From contig OY294047.1 in the NCBI GenBank assembly GCA_958510825.1, forward strand, positions 49,521,365 to 49,585,364: a stretch of 64,000 nucleotides of DNA. The letters are read 5' to 3'. Of this stretch, positions 1 through 9,841 are shown one piece after another. The position numbers and the translations under genes were made by a program. A model generated the notes under the pieces. The model saw only the letters and a list, made by a program, of their open reading frames with translations, had not been told where the DNA came from and searched no databases. How positions within the stretch are numbered: the stretch's first letter is position 1; each line of letters begins with the position of its first letter. Source of the stretch: Brachypterus glaber (Eukaryota; Arthropoda; Insecta; Coleoptera; Kateretidae).

Positions 1-36
1 TTTTGTTATACTTATATATAGATTTTTAATAAAGAC

Positions 37-37
<1 letters not shown>

Positions 38-82
<45 letters not shown>
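38..82. repeat. (ATT)n microsatellite
   Basis: Fifteen uninterrupted ATT units are read directly. It is followed by ordinary A+T-rich sequence. Confidence 0.97.
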
Positions 83-83
<1 letters not shown>

Positions 84-657
84 CTTATGCATGTAACCCA
101 TCTTAATTTATACAATATAATTATTTATAACTAATTAAAAAAAAAATAATTTCTTAGTGCCTTAGTTGGTATTATGTCCTTTTAGAAGAGGTTAGTAAAA
201 AAAAGTACCTTTGATTATCTTTAAAAAAATATTTACCCTGCACGGGTGTTAGTATCCCTTAACCCCCTCAAACTGGTTAATAAGGCAGTGACCTCTATAA
301 TTCCCTAGAAATTTTGTTAAACAGGATATTAAATATAAACGGAAAAGCTTTGTTGATAGTGGTTTATAACCTTTATATTGCAAATTTCAGACACAACAGG
401 TTATGTTTGGTCTCAAATTTAATCATATAGATAATGAAAATTCAGATTAAAATCATTCATGGATTATAATCCATAATAATATAATAATCATTATAGATTT
501 TGGTCCAAAGTAAACCTTGTACACATATCTACATGTTTCTTTAGTTAAAATCTAAAATAAAAAGTTTGAAAATTCATTCATGGTTCTAAACGTCTGAACT
601 TCTTATAGTAAATTGGTTTATTATAAAATAATTAAAAAGCTTATAATCACCTTCACG
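83..657. other. A+T-rich stretch, nothing recognised
   Basis: No coding pattern, terminal repeat or match to another repeat in the window was seen between the microsatellite and the foldback element. Confidence 0.5.
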
Positions 658-661
658 TTAA

Positions 662-1070
662 TTTTATTGTTAAAAACAATTAGTGTGACCGCGGTTTCTC
701 TGTAATAGAGATAGCATCTACGGACTTAAATAACATGTTGTAGGAATATTTGATGAATGATACATATAATGGGACATCTTTTTACTTTCTAGTCATAAAT
801 AACACAAAGGACATTACACAATTAAAATAAATTAGGTTACAAATTAAAAATACACATTTTCAGTGATATGAATTAGGTTATGTTTTAATTTGTAACCTAA
901 TTTATTTTAATTATGTAATGTCCTTTGTGTTATTTATGACTAGAAAGTAAAAAGATGTCCCATTATATGTATCATTCATCTAATATTCCTACAACATGTT
1001 ATTTAAGTCCGTAGATGCTATCTCTTTAATAGCGAAACTGCGGTCACACTAATTGTTTTTAACAATAAAA
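662..1070. mobile_element. Foldback (long inverted repeat) element, ~410 bp
   Basis: The left arm (about 662-856) is repeated in reverse complement by the right arm (about 884-1070) with only scattered mismatches, leaving a spacer of about 30 bases. Outer ends read TTTTATTGTTAAAAACAATT and its complement. There is no coding potential. The structure is that of a foldback MITE or a snap-back non-autonomous DNA transposon; no target-site duplication was clear, so the superfamily is not assigned. Near identity of the arms suggests recent insertion or gene conversion between arms. Confidence 0.85.
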
Positions 1071-1684
1071 TTTTTAGTTGATAAAAGAAGAAACTTCAGT
1101 AAAAAAATTACTAATCTTATTTAGAGTCCCTAAATATTCTAATATTTTATTTATTAAATGATAAACAATGATATTAAGATTCAGATACAGATATCTCTAA
1201 AAATTCAAGACCATTTTTTGCAAAAGTGTGAATATAAATATGAAACGAATTGCTATCTCGTATAGTCTATCTGTACCATCCAAGCGAATGCCAAGAAAAA
1301 CGGATTGTTTTTTATACTATATTTTATGCATACGCATAAGTCATGACATACAATATACGCATTTTCATATCCTACAGAAAAAGGCATCTTAAAAGCCTAT
1401 AAAATATTTCTGACGTTATTTATAAGATCCATTCAAAACGTTCGTATACTTAACATATATTTGAATAAGATTAAATGATATATGAAAATTTAAAATTAAG
1501 AACTAAGAACGTTAATTTTTAGTACCGTAATTTCACACAACAATAGTCCAGAACCACCCAACTATGGTCCAGCCACACACCCATAGTAAATGAACAGCGT
1601 ATTTAAAAAAACATTGAAAACGTGTTGCTGTAGGTATACCCTCTATACACCAACTTGTATTAAGAATTGTAAAAATTTAAAAAT
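1071..1684. other. A+T-rich stretch, nothing recognised
   Basis: No repeat partner in the window and no plausible reading frame were found. Confidence 0.5.
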
Positions 1685-2203
1685 AACTAGATGAAACATT
1701 GCAAGCATCCTGTCAAAACATCTGCACTATTGTACACTAGAGCCATCTAGTTTGCAAATTTCAAACTAGGTGTTTTGTTTAATTTTAAATTCTGTATCTT
1801 TAAAACATTTTATTCTAGCAAAAAACAGTATATAACATTTTTTATAGGGCTTAAAAGAGCTTTTATTTAAAATATAATTTTTTGAAATCGGGTTATAAAC
1901 ATGTGAGATATGCTAAAAAAACCTTTTACTGCTGTAAACGCCAATATCTCGAAAACAATACGTTTTAGGAAAACGTTGTTTATAAAATTTTTTGACCAAT
2001 TTAAAATTATCTTTTATATAAGTGCTAAATTAACCAAATACAATAATAATTGCCTTAATTATAAAAATTATAAAATTTTTTTTTTACTGATTTCGACTCA
2101 GAATGGTCCAAAACGTCGAGAAATGTGAAAAAAACGTGGTCAAAGATTTTGACTTTGATTTCAATACATCGGCACTCTTAGTAGCACTAAGTGCCAATGT
2201 AAT
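1685..2203 (+). mobile_element. Helentron/HINE-like non-autonomous element, copy A (internal deletion)
   Basis: This is co-linear with copies at 49973-50666 (+) and 60182-62349 (-). The 5' part holds the subterminal motif corresponding to CATCGGCACTATTG in copy B (here CATCTGCACTATTG). The 3' end is a stem-loop whose arms in copy B read CATCGGCACT and AGTGCCGATG, with one mismatch here. Subterminal inverted repeats plus a 3' terminal hairpin and a GTCY microsatellite are the published layout of Helentron-associated short elements such as Drosophila DINE-1. Relative to copy B, about 180 bases are missing near 2070, including the whole microsatellite. The small reading frame at 1910-2128 is repeat sequence, not a gene. 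Confidence 0.75.
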
Positions 2204-2335
2204 TACCCGCCGTCCCCTGTGGGTGGAGTTAAAACATGGACTATAGTTGTGTGGCTGGACTATAGTTATGTGAAATTACGGTACTATGTTTTTTCAATAA
2301 TAGGTTAGTTTATTTATCAAAATTAACAATAATTT

Positions 2336-2575
2336 TAGTACAACCTTCTTTAATTCCGCATTATTTTAATGCTCTTATAATATCTATTGGATATACTGCA
2401 TCAAACACCTTGACAAAGTCTACAACCACAAGAATAAGTTTTCTATAGTTAAATTGTAAATGAATTTTGTATAACTGGGTCAATTCTGCTTTCTTTGACT
2501 ACTCTTATAATTTCAATTGGATCTACTCCATTAAATGCTTTTGTGAAGTCTACTTGCATATGAACAAACTGCTAA
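2336..2575 (-). pseudogene. Two tandem LINE reverse-transcriptase fragments (motif A)
   Basis: On the minus strand, 2575-2463 translates in one frame to a segment containing VDFTKAFNGVDPIEIIRVV. A second frame at about 2440-2340 gives LVVVDFVKVFDAVYPIDII followed by RALK and a stop. Both match the reverse-transcriptase motif A region of non-LTR retrotransposons (consensus FVDFxKAFDSV, catalytic Asp present), and they align with each other over about 35 residues. The product would be part of an ORF2 polymerase, but stops and a frame change show it is dead. No endonuclease domain or YADD box was found nearby. The tandem arrangement of the same motif is unusual for simple 5' truncation. LINE clade is not assigned. 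Confidence 0.65.
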
Positions 2576-2599
2576 TTATATTTTGTAGTTTTTACATCC

Positions 2600-3593
2600 A
2601 AATTCTTAGCCAGTCATGATGGCCAGATATTTAAAAATATGTAAATAGGTTCAAACACTTAAAACATTTTTCAGTAAATAAAAACTTGCAGAATAAGTTC
2701 TATAATAAATTGTAATTAAAAAGAAGAGAATTAACAAAAAATACCGTTTTTATTACCTACCTAAAACGAACAAAATCATTATTTACAAAAAGCAACTTTT
2801 ACATGACAGTGAAAAATTTGAAATATTAAAGAAAAAAACTTTTAACTGAAGAAACTCCTATAAAAACGTAAAACTCTTTTATAATAGCTTATCCAAATGA
2901 TGTTTATACATAAATTATGGCTGAAAATGTAGAGGTAAAAAGTAAAAAGGAGACATTGAAAGGTTTCGAACATTATGCTAAAGTTGGGGTGGATTTATTA
3001 ATATTTATAAAAATTATCATATGTTTGAAAGTATAATTTTGAGTATTTGATTTTGATTTGATTCTGACCTTGATATTTATTAAATATATGGCCTGTTTTC
3101 GATCCAAAAGGTATCTGAATTACAGAGGTCTTTTAAAATTGTTTTCTTTGTTTTTTAGACTAAATTAAAATAAAATATAATTTTATGCCTTTGTCACGGT
3201 AAAAAATTCACCGTCCCTTTGTTTGTAGAACGCAACAAAATCTGAATATAGATATATCGCACCCCGGTCTGGAAACAATTTTAAGCTCAACTTTCATATA
3301 ACCCAAGTTTTTTTTCATAATTTAATCATTTAGAGCTTTGGCATCTTTTTAAGACCAAATTTTAAAAAATCTATCGATGCGTTTTTGAGAAAAACGATTT
3401 TCATTTGTTTTAACTAAAAAAAGTATGATATATTTAAATTCTTTTTTGGATATTCAGATTTTACGTCAAAAAGTGAGAAAAAAGTTTTTATAGACTTTTG
3501 AGCTAAATTGCTTTTTAAGGGAGCTAGCGTACTTTTAAAGGGCATTTTTGAATATTTATCACTTCATTTCTCAGTAACGGTTTAACTTATTAA
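2600..3593. other. A+T-rich stretch, nothing recognised
   Basis: The stretch from about 3190 to 3560 is slightly less A+T-rich and has no partner elsewhere in the window. No gene or terminal repeat is visible. Confidence 0.5.
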
Positions 3594-4018
3594 CACGGAA
3601 AAAAAAAATTATAGCTAGGAGCGCTATAACACACATACCAAGCAAATTATAATCGCTTATTATATAAATACAAGGCTTTCTCTTACAATTATGGCAGTCA
3701 GTGTAAAAATTTATATGAAATACTTTAATTGTTTAGTGAATAATAAAATATAACAAATAGTATAGCATTTATAGCTTAAATAGATTTAATTATTGTCCGT
3801 GCTAATAATTTTTATAATATAATAAAATTTCTGTAAATTTATAATAGTGCCAGTAATAAATATAATCGTGTCTGTAATATATATAATCGTTTCCAATTTA
3901 TTTTTAACATTATTAGTTATTGTGTCCCTTATAATCTATAGCTTAAATCACTATAATTTGCCACTGTTACCAAATATCTTATAATGTATAGCGCAGAGCC
4001 CACTAATTTCTTTCCGTG
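3594..4018 (+). mobile_element. MITE with CACGGAAA ends, copy 1 (425 bp)
   Basis: The element begins CACGGAAA and ends TTTCCGTG. It is almost identical, in reverse orientation, to 40545-40968 (424 bp). Flanking dinucleotides are AA/AA here and TA/TA at the second copy, which fits a 2-bp target duplication. There is no coding capacity. The short TIR, size and 2-bp target fit a non-autonomous Tc1/mariner-like or related DNA transposon; that assignment is inference. Confidence 0.85.
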
Positions 4019-4990
4019 AACATGAAATTTTTACTAAATTATAGATTTTTATTTAAAATTATTGAATTTTGGATAAAATTTAATTCTCAGTTCTTGTATT
4101 AAGTGATTTTATCCATTTAATATACTAGCTAAGAAAATAACCATTATAAAATGTTGCAAAGTATATCATTTTTATTTACTCTTTAACAAGATAGAAAAGT
4201 GAAAATGTGTCATTTTCTTATTAGGTTGGAAATATACTATTTCTTGATTTCGTCCTCTTATCTTTGGGTAAGGTAATGGCCAATTTGCATTGCTCGGGCC
4301 CAGATTTAAACAGCGCCGACAGGTTCGGACACCGTGTAAAGCAAGACAAACGATTCGAGTAGGATAGCAGGATTGTATTACCCACTCTCCGCTTTTAAAG
4401 AAAAGAGAGAAAAGCTTGACGCACGGATCTGTGGCTACGGGAATTATGTTTGGAATGTGTGTGCAAGTGGGAGGCCCGATGTAGGCACGCACGCCTTATA
4501 ATGCTCTTGACGGAAGGAAGAGAGCGCGAATCATTCCTCCCCCTTACGTCGGAAACTTTCTTTCATGCAGAGAACTATAGTGTGTTGTACATATTGGGCT
4601 TATTTCATAAAACTATTCTATTTCTAATTTTGGTAGTGTTAATACACAGACCACAATTTTAATACTTAAAAATCATTACTATAGACCTAACATTCTAAAG
4701 TAAACGATACATAATGTCTTTCGCAACTAATTGCTAGTACCTTGCTCCATCTGGTATTAAACTAACAAATGAAGTTTTTAAAATTAAAACTATAACTTAA
4801 GTTACATCTTGTGTTAGTAAAAAAACGTTGATTTTCAAAGATTTAAAGAAAAAAAACATTTTTTTAGAACATTTTTTGCACTTTTTTTGTTGTTTTTCGA
4901 AAAAAAAATGTTTTTTGTTTTAACGAACCTAGGCCTTTATAGAAAAGTATTCTTCTGCTGGTAGCAGTATTTTTTTAATAATAAACCATT
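4019..4990. other. Flank with a GC-richer block (4240-4570) and a GTCY-element remnant (4850-4985)
   Basis: From about 4240 to 4570 base composition rises sharply above the surroundings, with several CG dinucleotides. Open frames on both strands (4172-4492 minus, 4450-4662 plus) have no recognisable motif, so they are not called as genes. From about 4850 to 4985 the sequence resembles 42640-42820, including CCTAGGCCTTTATAGAAAAG versus CCTAAGCCTATATGGGAAAG and a shared GGCAGCAGTA-like motif, so it is the flank of a GTCY-type element. Confidence 0.5.
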
Positions 4991-5980
4991 ACACAGGCCC
5001 ACAAATAAAATATATTTCTGAGTCTTGGATTTCAATATGATATTACTATGTTTTTTTTTTCACCTGAAACTGAATCCGCAATCCGTTTAACTCCTACTCG
5101 TCAGGATTTTGACATAACCTCAAAAAACACACGAAAAACTACTAAAACCGCTAAAATTATCTACGTTATACCACTGTCACCCTCCTGTCCCCAAATTACT
5201 AATTCTATAACCCCAGAACCCCATAATCCCCTAACCTCATAATACCATAGCCGCATAACCTCAAACCCCCGTAACCTCATTAAGTATCATAGAAAAATCT
5301 ATTTTGGGAAAACAGAACAAATTCTTTAGTTTTTTTTGTGGAACATAGGTAAGTAACTCTATAACCTCAAAATCCCCTAACACCATAACCTCAAAATCCC
5401 TTCACTTCGTAATCTCATATACTATATCCCCTTAATCCCGCTATCCTTTTCTGTGGAGAAGTCCGGTTAAAAAAATAATAAAGTAGACCTTGATTCATGA
5501 CTTCACTAACAAAACTCTTATTATTTCGAGAACCGGACTTCTCCACAGAATAGGATGATGGGGTTAAGAGGTTATAATATATGCGGTTACGGAGTGAAGG
5601 GGTTAGGAGGTGTGATGGGATTTTAGGGTTATACAGTTACGTATTCAAAACTATTTTCTATAAGAAAATTTCACGTAATTGTTCTTTTCCCAAACCAGAT
5701 TTTTCTACTTAACGAAGTTACGGGGTTTTGAGGTTATGGAGTAATAGTATTCCGAGGTTAGGGGATTATGGGGTTGCGAAATTACGAATTTGGTGGAAGG
5801 GGGTGAAAGTGGTATGGAGTAGATGATTTTAGCGGTTTCAGTAGTTTTTCGAGTGTTTTTTGAGGTTATGTCAAAATCCTGACGGGTTAAACGGGTTACG
5901 GATTCGGTTTCAGCGGGAAAAAATACATAGGAATATCATATTAGAATCCAAGACTCACAATTTTTTTTTGTGGGCGTGTT
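4991..5980. mobile_element. Large foldback element with minisatellite arms (990 bp)
   Basis: The left arm (4991-5474) and right arm (about 5531-5980) are inverted copies of each other. The centre is marked by GTGGAGAAGTCCGGTT and its complement around 5453-5470 and 5530-5548. Much of each arm is a degenerate tandem repeat of short units such as ATAACCTCA and ATAATCCCC on the left, with their complements on the right. Long inverted repeats composed of tandem repeats are the hallmark of Drosophila FB (foldback) elements; the sequence itself is not claimed to be FB. Arm divergence, including small indels, suggests moderate age. It sits directly after a GTCY-element flank. Confidence 0.8.
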
Positions 5981-6255
5981 ATATACGAAGCAATACATAT
6001 TTTTAGTGCTAGTTGAGGGTTTCCAGCAGGTCATAATGGCTGGCAAAAGGAGGCCAGGCCACGTTTATAATGATTTATGCGGGATTACCGAAAAGTGGAT
6101 GTCATCGGTCAACGGACGTCCTGGTAGATGGCAAGATTGATTGTTAGCCAGCATTTGAGTTTTTCGCTGTGGATTCACTATAGGGTGAAAAGAATCATAA
6201 CAAACCATTTTTTTTTTCGAAATATACCAGCATACTAAAATATATTCTTAAAACA
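5981..6255. other. GC-richer unassigned segment
   Basis: Moderate GC content around 6020-6140 without a supported reading frame or a repeat partner in this window. It may be a transposon fragment. Confidence 0.3.
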
Positions 6256-6535
6256 AGGTGCTATACATAGAAAAAAAAGGATTCATTGAACCAAGGTCAC
6301 GTATCTTTCGATATGTTCAAAGCCATATTCCCCTGTTTCAAGGCTGGCATTTCTTTGAACCACAGTCAATGTCCTTGAATAAAGAGCGCGGATCTTCATT
6401 CGAAAACTCGTGCTCTTCATTCAAGGACATTGACTTTAGTTCACAGAAATGCTATCAAAGACACGTGTCTTTCGATATGTTCGAAGCCATATTCTCATGT
6501 TTCAAAGCTAGCCTAGCCCTAGGGCCAAAAAGTTA
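6256..6535. repeat. Palindromic dispersed repeat, copy 1
   Basis: An internal palindrome pairs GTCAATGTCCTTGAAT (near 6366) with ATTCAAGGACATTGAC (near 6419) around a centre rich in AAGAGC/GCTCTT. Outside it, a motif ATCTTTCGATATGTTC occurs near 6303, and a close variant occurs near 6468 in direct orientation. The same family occurs at 43200-43412. The open frame at 6258-6536 is this repeat and not a gene. Confidence 0.75.
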
Positions 6536-6579
6536 ACTAAAACATGTCATTTTTAAGCTTTTTTAAAATAAGTTGATTT

Positions 6580-7120
6580 ACCTTTACTGGTCATTGTTGG
6601 TCTTGAACTATATGTTCTTTTCTCTCAGACAAACAAACCAGATACAAGTATTATAATCATTTCATATAAATAAAAACTTCTTCTGACATAACCTCAAAAC
6701 ATATGGTTAACTGGTTAATCTGTTAATTCATCCACTAAAATAAATCACAAACACAACATTTCAATTCTAAAATCAATTTGAATATTTATAATATTTATAG
6801 AACGGTTTCAACAGTATTAATATTTTCATAATAAATATATTTTAACACAAATTATTCAAAACACTAAGCTAATTTGAAAATGAAACCGCACGCAAAAGAA
6901 ACGATACAATTTTTTTTAAGCGATTTGACTGGATAGTTGTTTGTCATGGATAACTAGATAGGTTATAAGACAGTAAAAGGAAATATTTTTTGCAATTTAA
7001 AATTAAATATATTCTAATAATTTATTATAATTAGTAACAACCGAATAAAAAATATTGTATTATATACGGTACGTTTTTAAAATGATAAACCTACGAAATC
7101 AAAATTTAACTTTTCGCCCT
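6580..7120 (-). repeat. ~540-bp dispersed repeat, copy 1
   Basis: This aligns in reverse complement to 19930-20410 over almost its whole length. Shared blocks include GAAACCGCACGCAAAAGAAA-like and CATGGATAACTAGATA-like stretches. The last 40 bases (about 7083-7120) instead match 19896-19935 in direct orientation, so one end of the family is itself an inverted repeat. No coding capacity was seen. Confidence 0.75.
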
Positions 7121-7933
7121 TGCATTATAAATTATTATTGTTTTCTCTTTTTTGACTCCAGTCTAAAAATCACAATTATGGTTTTTATTTCCGTTTCTAA
7201 CGTCGCATGGTCATCTAGAAGGCGGATCAACTTCAGATTTAATATCCGTGTCATCGTGGGAGACCACGGTTTTTATTCTTACATCGTTTGTCAAGATGAT
7301 TTAATGACCAAGTAATTATTTTCGGAGCTCTAGCATTCAAGCATTCAGTGAAAGATTAGCTTGAATCTTAGTATAAAAATTAATTGTTTTTTTGCAATAC
7401 ATGTTTATTTGGACTTGATAAAGTAATCTTAACTGTACAGTATAATTAGTCTATACTGAATACTGAGCATGCACTTAGGCCACCTTGTTAGGCCCATTGT
7501 AGTACCTAGGTACCTCCCTCTTGTTGCAATATCTAATCTCCTAACCACTTAGTTAAATCATCATTTGACTTTTGTGACAAGTCAGATTAAATAAATATCT
7601 AGATATTTAAGATTAAATGGTACAATTTTTATGTGTAGTACTTTTTTTTCAATACTTTTTAAATGTGGGCGGGACCCTAATTTTATTGTTTTAAGGTAAA
7701 AGTCACAAAATAAGGATTTAAAAAAATGTGTTTCGAGAAATACCCTACCGTGCCTAGTCGATGTTTTTATATATGTACTCATTTGAAACCAAATTCAAAC
7801 CATTTTTTATCGTGTGTGGTTTTAATCGAATTATAAAGTTTATTATAATTTTTTTATACATTAAACTTTTAAAAAAGGTTTTCCAGTTTAAATATGTAAA
7901 TGTGACTTAATGAATCACATATGAAATTATTTT
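7121..7933. other. A+T-rich stretch, nothing recognised
   Basis: Two short open frames (7055-7315 plus and 7582-7782 minus) lack recognisable motifs. No repeat partner was found. Confidence 0.45.
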
Positions 7934-8024
7934 ATAGTATATTAAAGTACGTTTTTAGCGCACGAGTACAAGTTTAGAAAACGAGCCGCTTGCGACGAGT
8001 TTTCTAAAGTACTAGTGTATATAA
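7934..8024. repeat. GCGCACGAGTACAAG-family hairpin, copy 1
   Basis: The left arm TTTTTAGCGCACGAGTACAA continues into AGAAAACGAGCCGC, which pairs with GCGACGAGTTTTCTAAAGTACTAGTG. The same hairpin recurs at 15351-15420, 21480-21570 and 38411-38511, and in broken form at 56560. At 15.3, 38.4 and 56.5 kb it forms one end of a longer element. Here only the hairpin is seen. Confidence 0.8.
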
Positions 8025-8039
8025 AAAATTGACATTTTT

Positions 8040-8290
8040 TTTTAAAATTTTTTTTTTCGAAAAACAAAAAATATATATAAAAAAAGTCTTAACCCCATTT
8101 TTACCAAAACCCTTTACCCAACCCCAATTTTTACAAAAAACAATTCTAACCCAGCACTTTAGGTAAGTAACCTATGGACCAAAAAAAAATTCCCCGGACA
8201 GACAGACAGACCAAAATTATTGAAATCAAATCAAAGAAAAAATGCTTACCAACGCAAGAGTTCTCTGGGGGAAAGTAATAAGAAAGAATA
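8040..8290 (-). repeat. Degenerate GTCY-element fragment
   Basis: Contains CGGACAGACAGACAGACC (8197-8214) followed by an AAAGTAATAAG-type tail, and an upstream CCCAACCCCAATTTTTAC motif. The organisation matches the minus-strand GTCY element at 21720-22345. The conserved core next to the microsatellite is poorly preserved. Confidence 0.6.
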
Positions 8291-8587
8291 ATTTTTATAT
8301 TAGTGTTTCGTTCTATATAAATTTTGTCCTGGTTACAATTTAAAATTACCCCAAATGGCTTTCTACAAAGTTAATATCATTTAGAATGTAAAAATAAACT
8401 TCCTCTTGACAGAAAAATTCATTATTTACGCTTTAAACTTCCGATTTTGTCAAGGGGGAGGCATTTAATGGATTTTAAGATATCTAATGTTATCATACAC
8501 AAAATTTATTTCTTTGCATTAAAAAATCGTTAAGAAACTAAAGTAACTAATATTAATATACAGAAGAAGTCGTTTGTGACCAGTACC

Positions 8588-9367
8588 CGGCGTATTTACA
8601 GTTATAGTCCAGTCTTCAAGTTATTAACAAAGGCTTAAGTTGGAAATAATTCAGGGAGTTTAGATTTTTGGTTAATTGGTTAGGGTTTAAGGCCGCAAAT
8701 AAATAAACTTGCGAAATTGAAGTCGATTTGGAACTGTCATTTTTTTTAACTTATTTTTCACAAAAAACAGACTTTTTAAAATATCCTAGGATAGGTGCAT
8801 CCTAGGACAAAAAACTTTTTATATGAAAATAAAGATGACCAAATCTCCAACATTTTTTGTGTCATGTATTTTTTTGTACGACTTATAGCTAATTCACGGC
8901 AGCCTTAAACGTTACACTGTAAGGTTTTAGATTTTTCTTTAAGGCTTGGTTAGGAAGTTTTTTTTTTTTGCTTAATACAATGGTGATTCAATCGCAAATC
9001 GGTTTACTCGAGATAATGGGGCACAAATGTGTGAATTATTTAAAAAAAAAATAATTTTACGTAAATTAAAAAGAAAGTCAGATAGATTTTTTTAATTTTC
9101 ACCCAAAATGTTCTAAGGGCATGCCTAACCGACGATAAAGAACAATTTTGGTTTTAAGAAAAAAACATTAAAAATCTAAAAACGTATAGTGATATTTTAA
9201 AAATCCGTTTTTTGTAAAAAATACGTTAAAAAAATTACAGTTCCAAATCGAGTTCAGCGTCGCAAATTTTGTTTACCCAATAAACTAAAAATCAAAACTC
9301 TCTGAATTATTTCCAGGTAAAGCCTCTTTTATTGACCTGAAGACTGGACTACAACTGGAAATACGGC
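8588..9367. mobile_element. Element with ~150-bp terminal inverted repeats (780 bp)
   Basis: The left arm (about 8588-8745) and right arm (about 9232-9367) align in reverse complement. Shared blocks include TAGTCCAGTCTTCA, GGAAATAATTCAG and CGATTTGGAACTG. The internal part is A+T-rich with short hairpins (ATCCTAGGATAGGTGCATCCTAGG-like, 8782-8805) and no reading frame. It is a non-autonomous DNA transposon or foldback element. Arms differ by indels, so it is not young. Confidence 0.75.
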
Positions 9368-9479
9368 AGCTACTGTTTATGACAATACAATATAATACAA
9401 TATAAGTGGGGTTGTGAGGCATGGTACTGCCTTTCAAATCACTGCGACCAATGAAATCTATTGTATTCCTTTGCAATTT

Positions 9480-9777
9480 AGTCCACATCAAACTTTAGGC
9501 TTTCAAAGAAGCCTAAGAGTTTTTTGGGGGCTACTTGGGATATATCTGCAGGTCTTGGGTATACCTGTTCTAGATATTGTAGCCTTTTGCGAGCAATGGC
9601 TTCGCAGAAGCACATAAAGTGTTCGGCCGTTTCTGGTGCTTCTGAGCATAGACGGCAAATGTCGATTTCAGACTTTCCCATTTTTATGTGTTTATGACAA
9701 ACACTGTAGGCCGTCGCCGAGGTATTGATTCCAGTATACGGGTTTAAAACACCCGCTTCGTGTAGAGTTCCAGTCAA
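9480..9777 (-). pseudogene. LINE ORF2 C-terminal fragment
   Basis: The minus-strand frame of 98 residues starts at an LTGTL segment (position equivalent to the LTGH motif of non-LTR retrotransposons), then carries HKHIKMGKS, and then the zinc-knuckle-like block CRLCSEAPETAEHFMCFCEA followed by ARKRLQYL. This is the end of the ORF2 polyprotein of I/Jockey/R1-type LINEs, downstream of the reverse transcriptase and RNase H region. It ends in a natural stop near 9480. Everything upstream is missing: the frame breaks at the palindrome at 9762-9841. It is therefore a truncated dead copy, and clade assignment is approximate. Confidence 0.8.
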
Positions 9778-9841
9778 CTAGATGCGGCTAATACGTTATT
9801 GCAGTAACGTATTTGCGGCATCTAGTTGACTGGTACTCTTG
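9762..9841. repeat. Near-perfect hairpin abutting the LINE fragment
   Basis: AGTTCCAGTCAACTAGATGC on the left pairs with GCATCTAGTTGACTGGTACT on the right. TAATACGTTA pairs with TAACGTATT around a loop TTGCAG. The left arm overlaps the first codons of the LINE fragment. Confidence 0.9.

Noticed and set aside
1910..2128. Small open frames repeated at 1910, 50052, 50188, 61871 and 62064 as a conserved small protein
   Set aside because: Similarity comes from the Helentron-like element being the same DNA. The frames extend into different sequences, and no selection for coding can be inferred.
4172..4662. GC-richer opposing frames at 4172-4492 and 4450-4662 as genes
   Set aside because: No known motif and no splice or start context could be argued. 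Kept only as a composition note.
5040..5450. ATAACCTCA/ATAATCCCC units as telomeric repeats
   Set aside because: Units are degenerate, confined to the arms of an inverted repeat, and do not match the TTAGG insect telomere unit.
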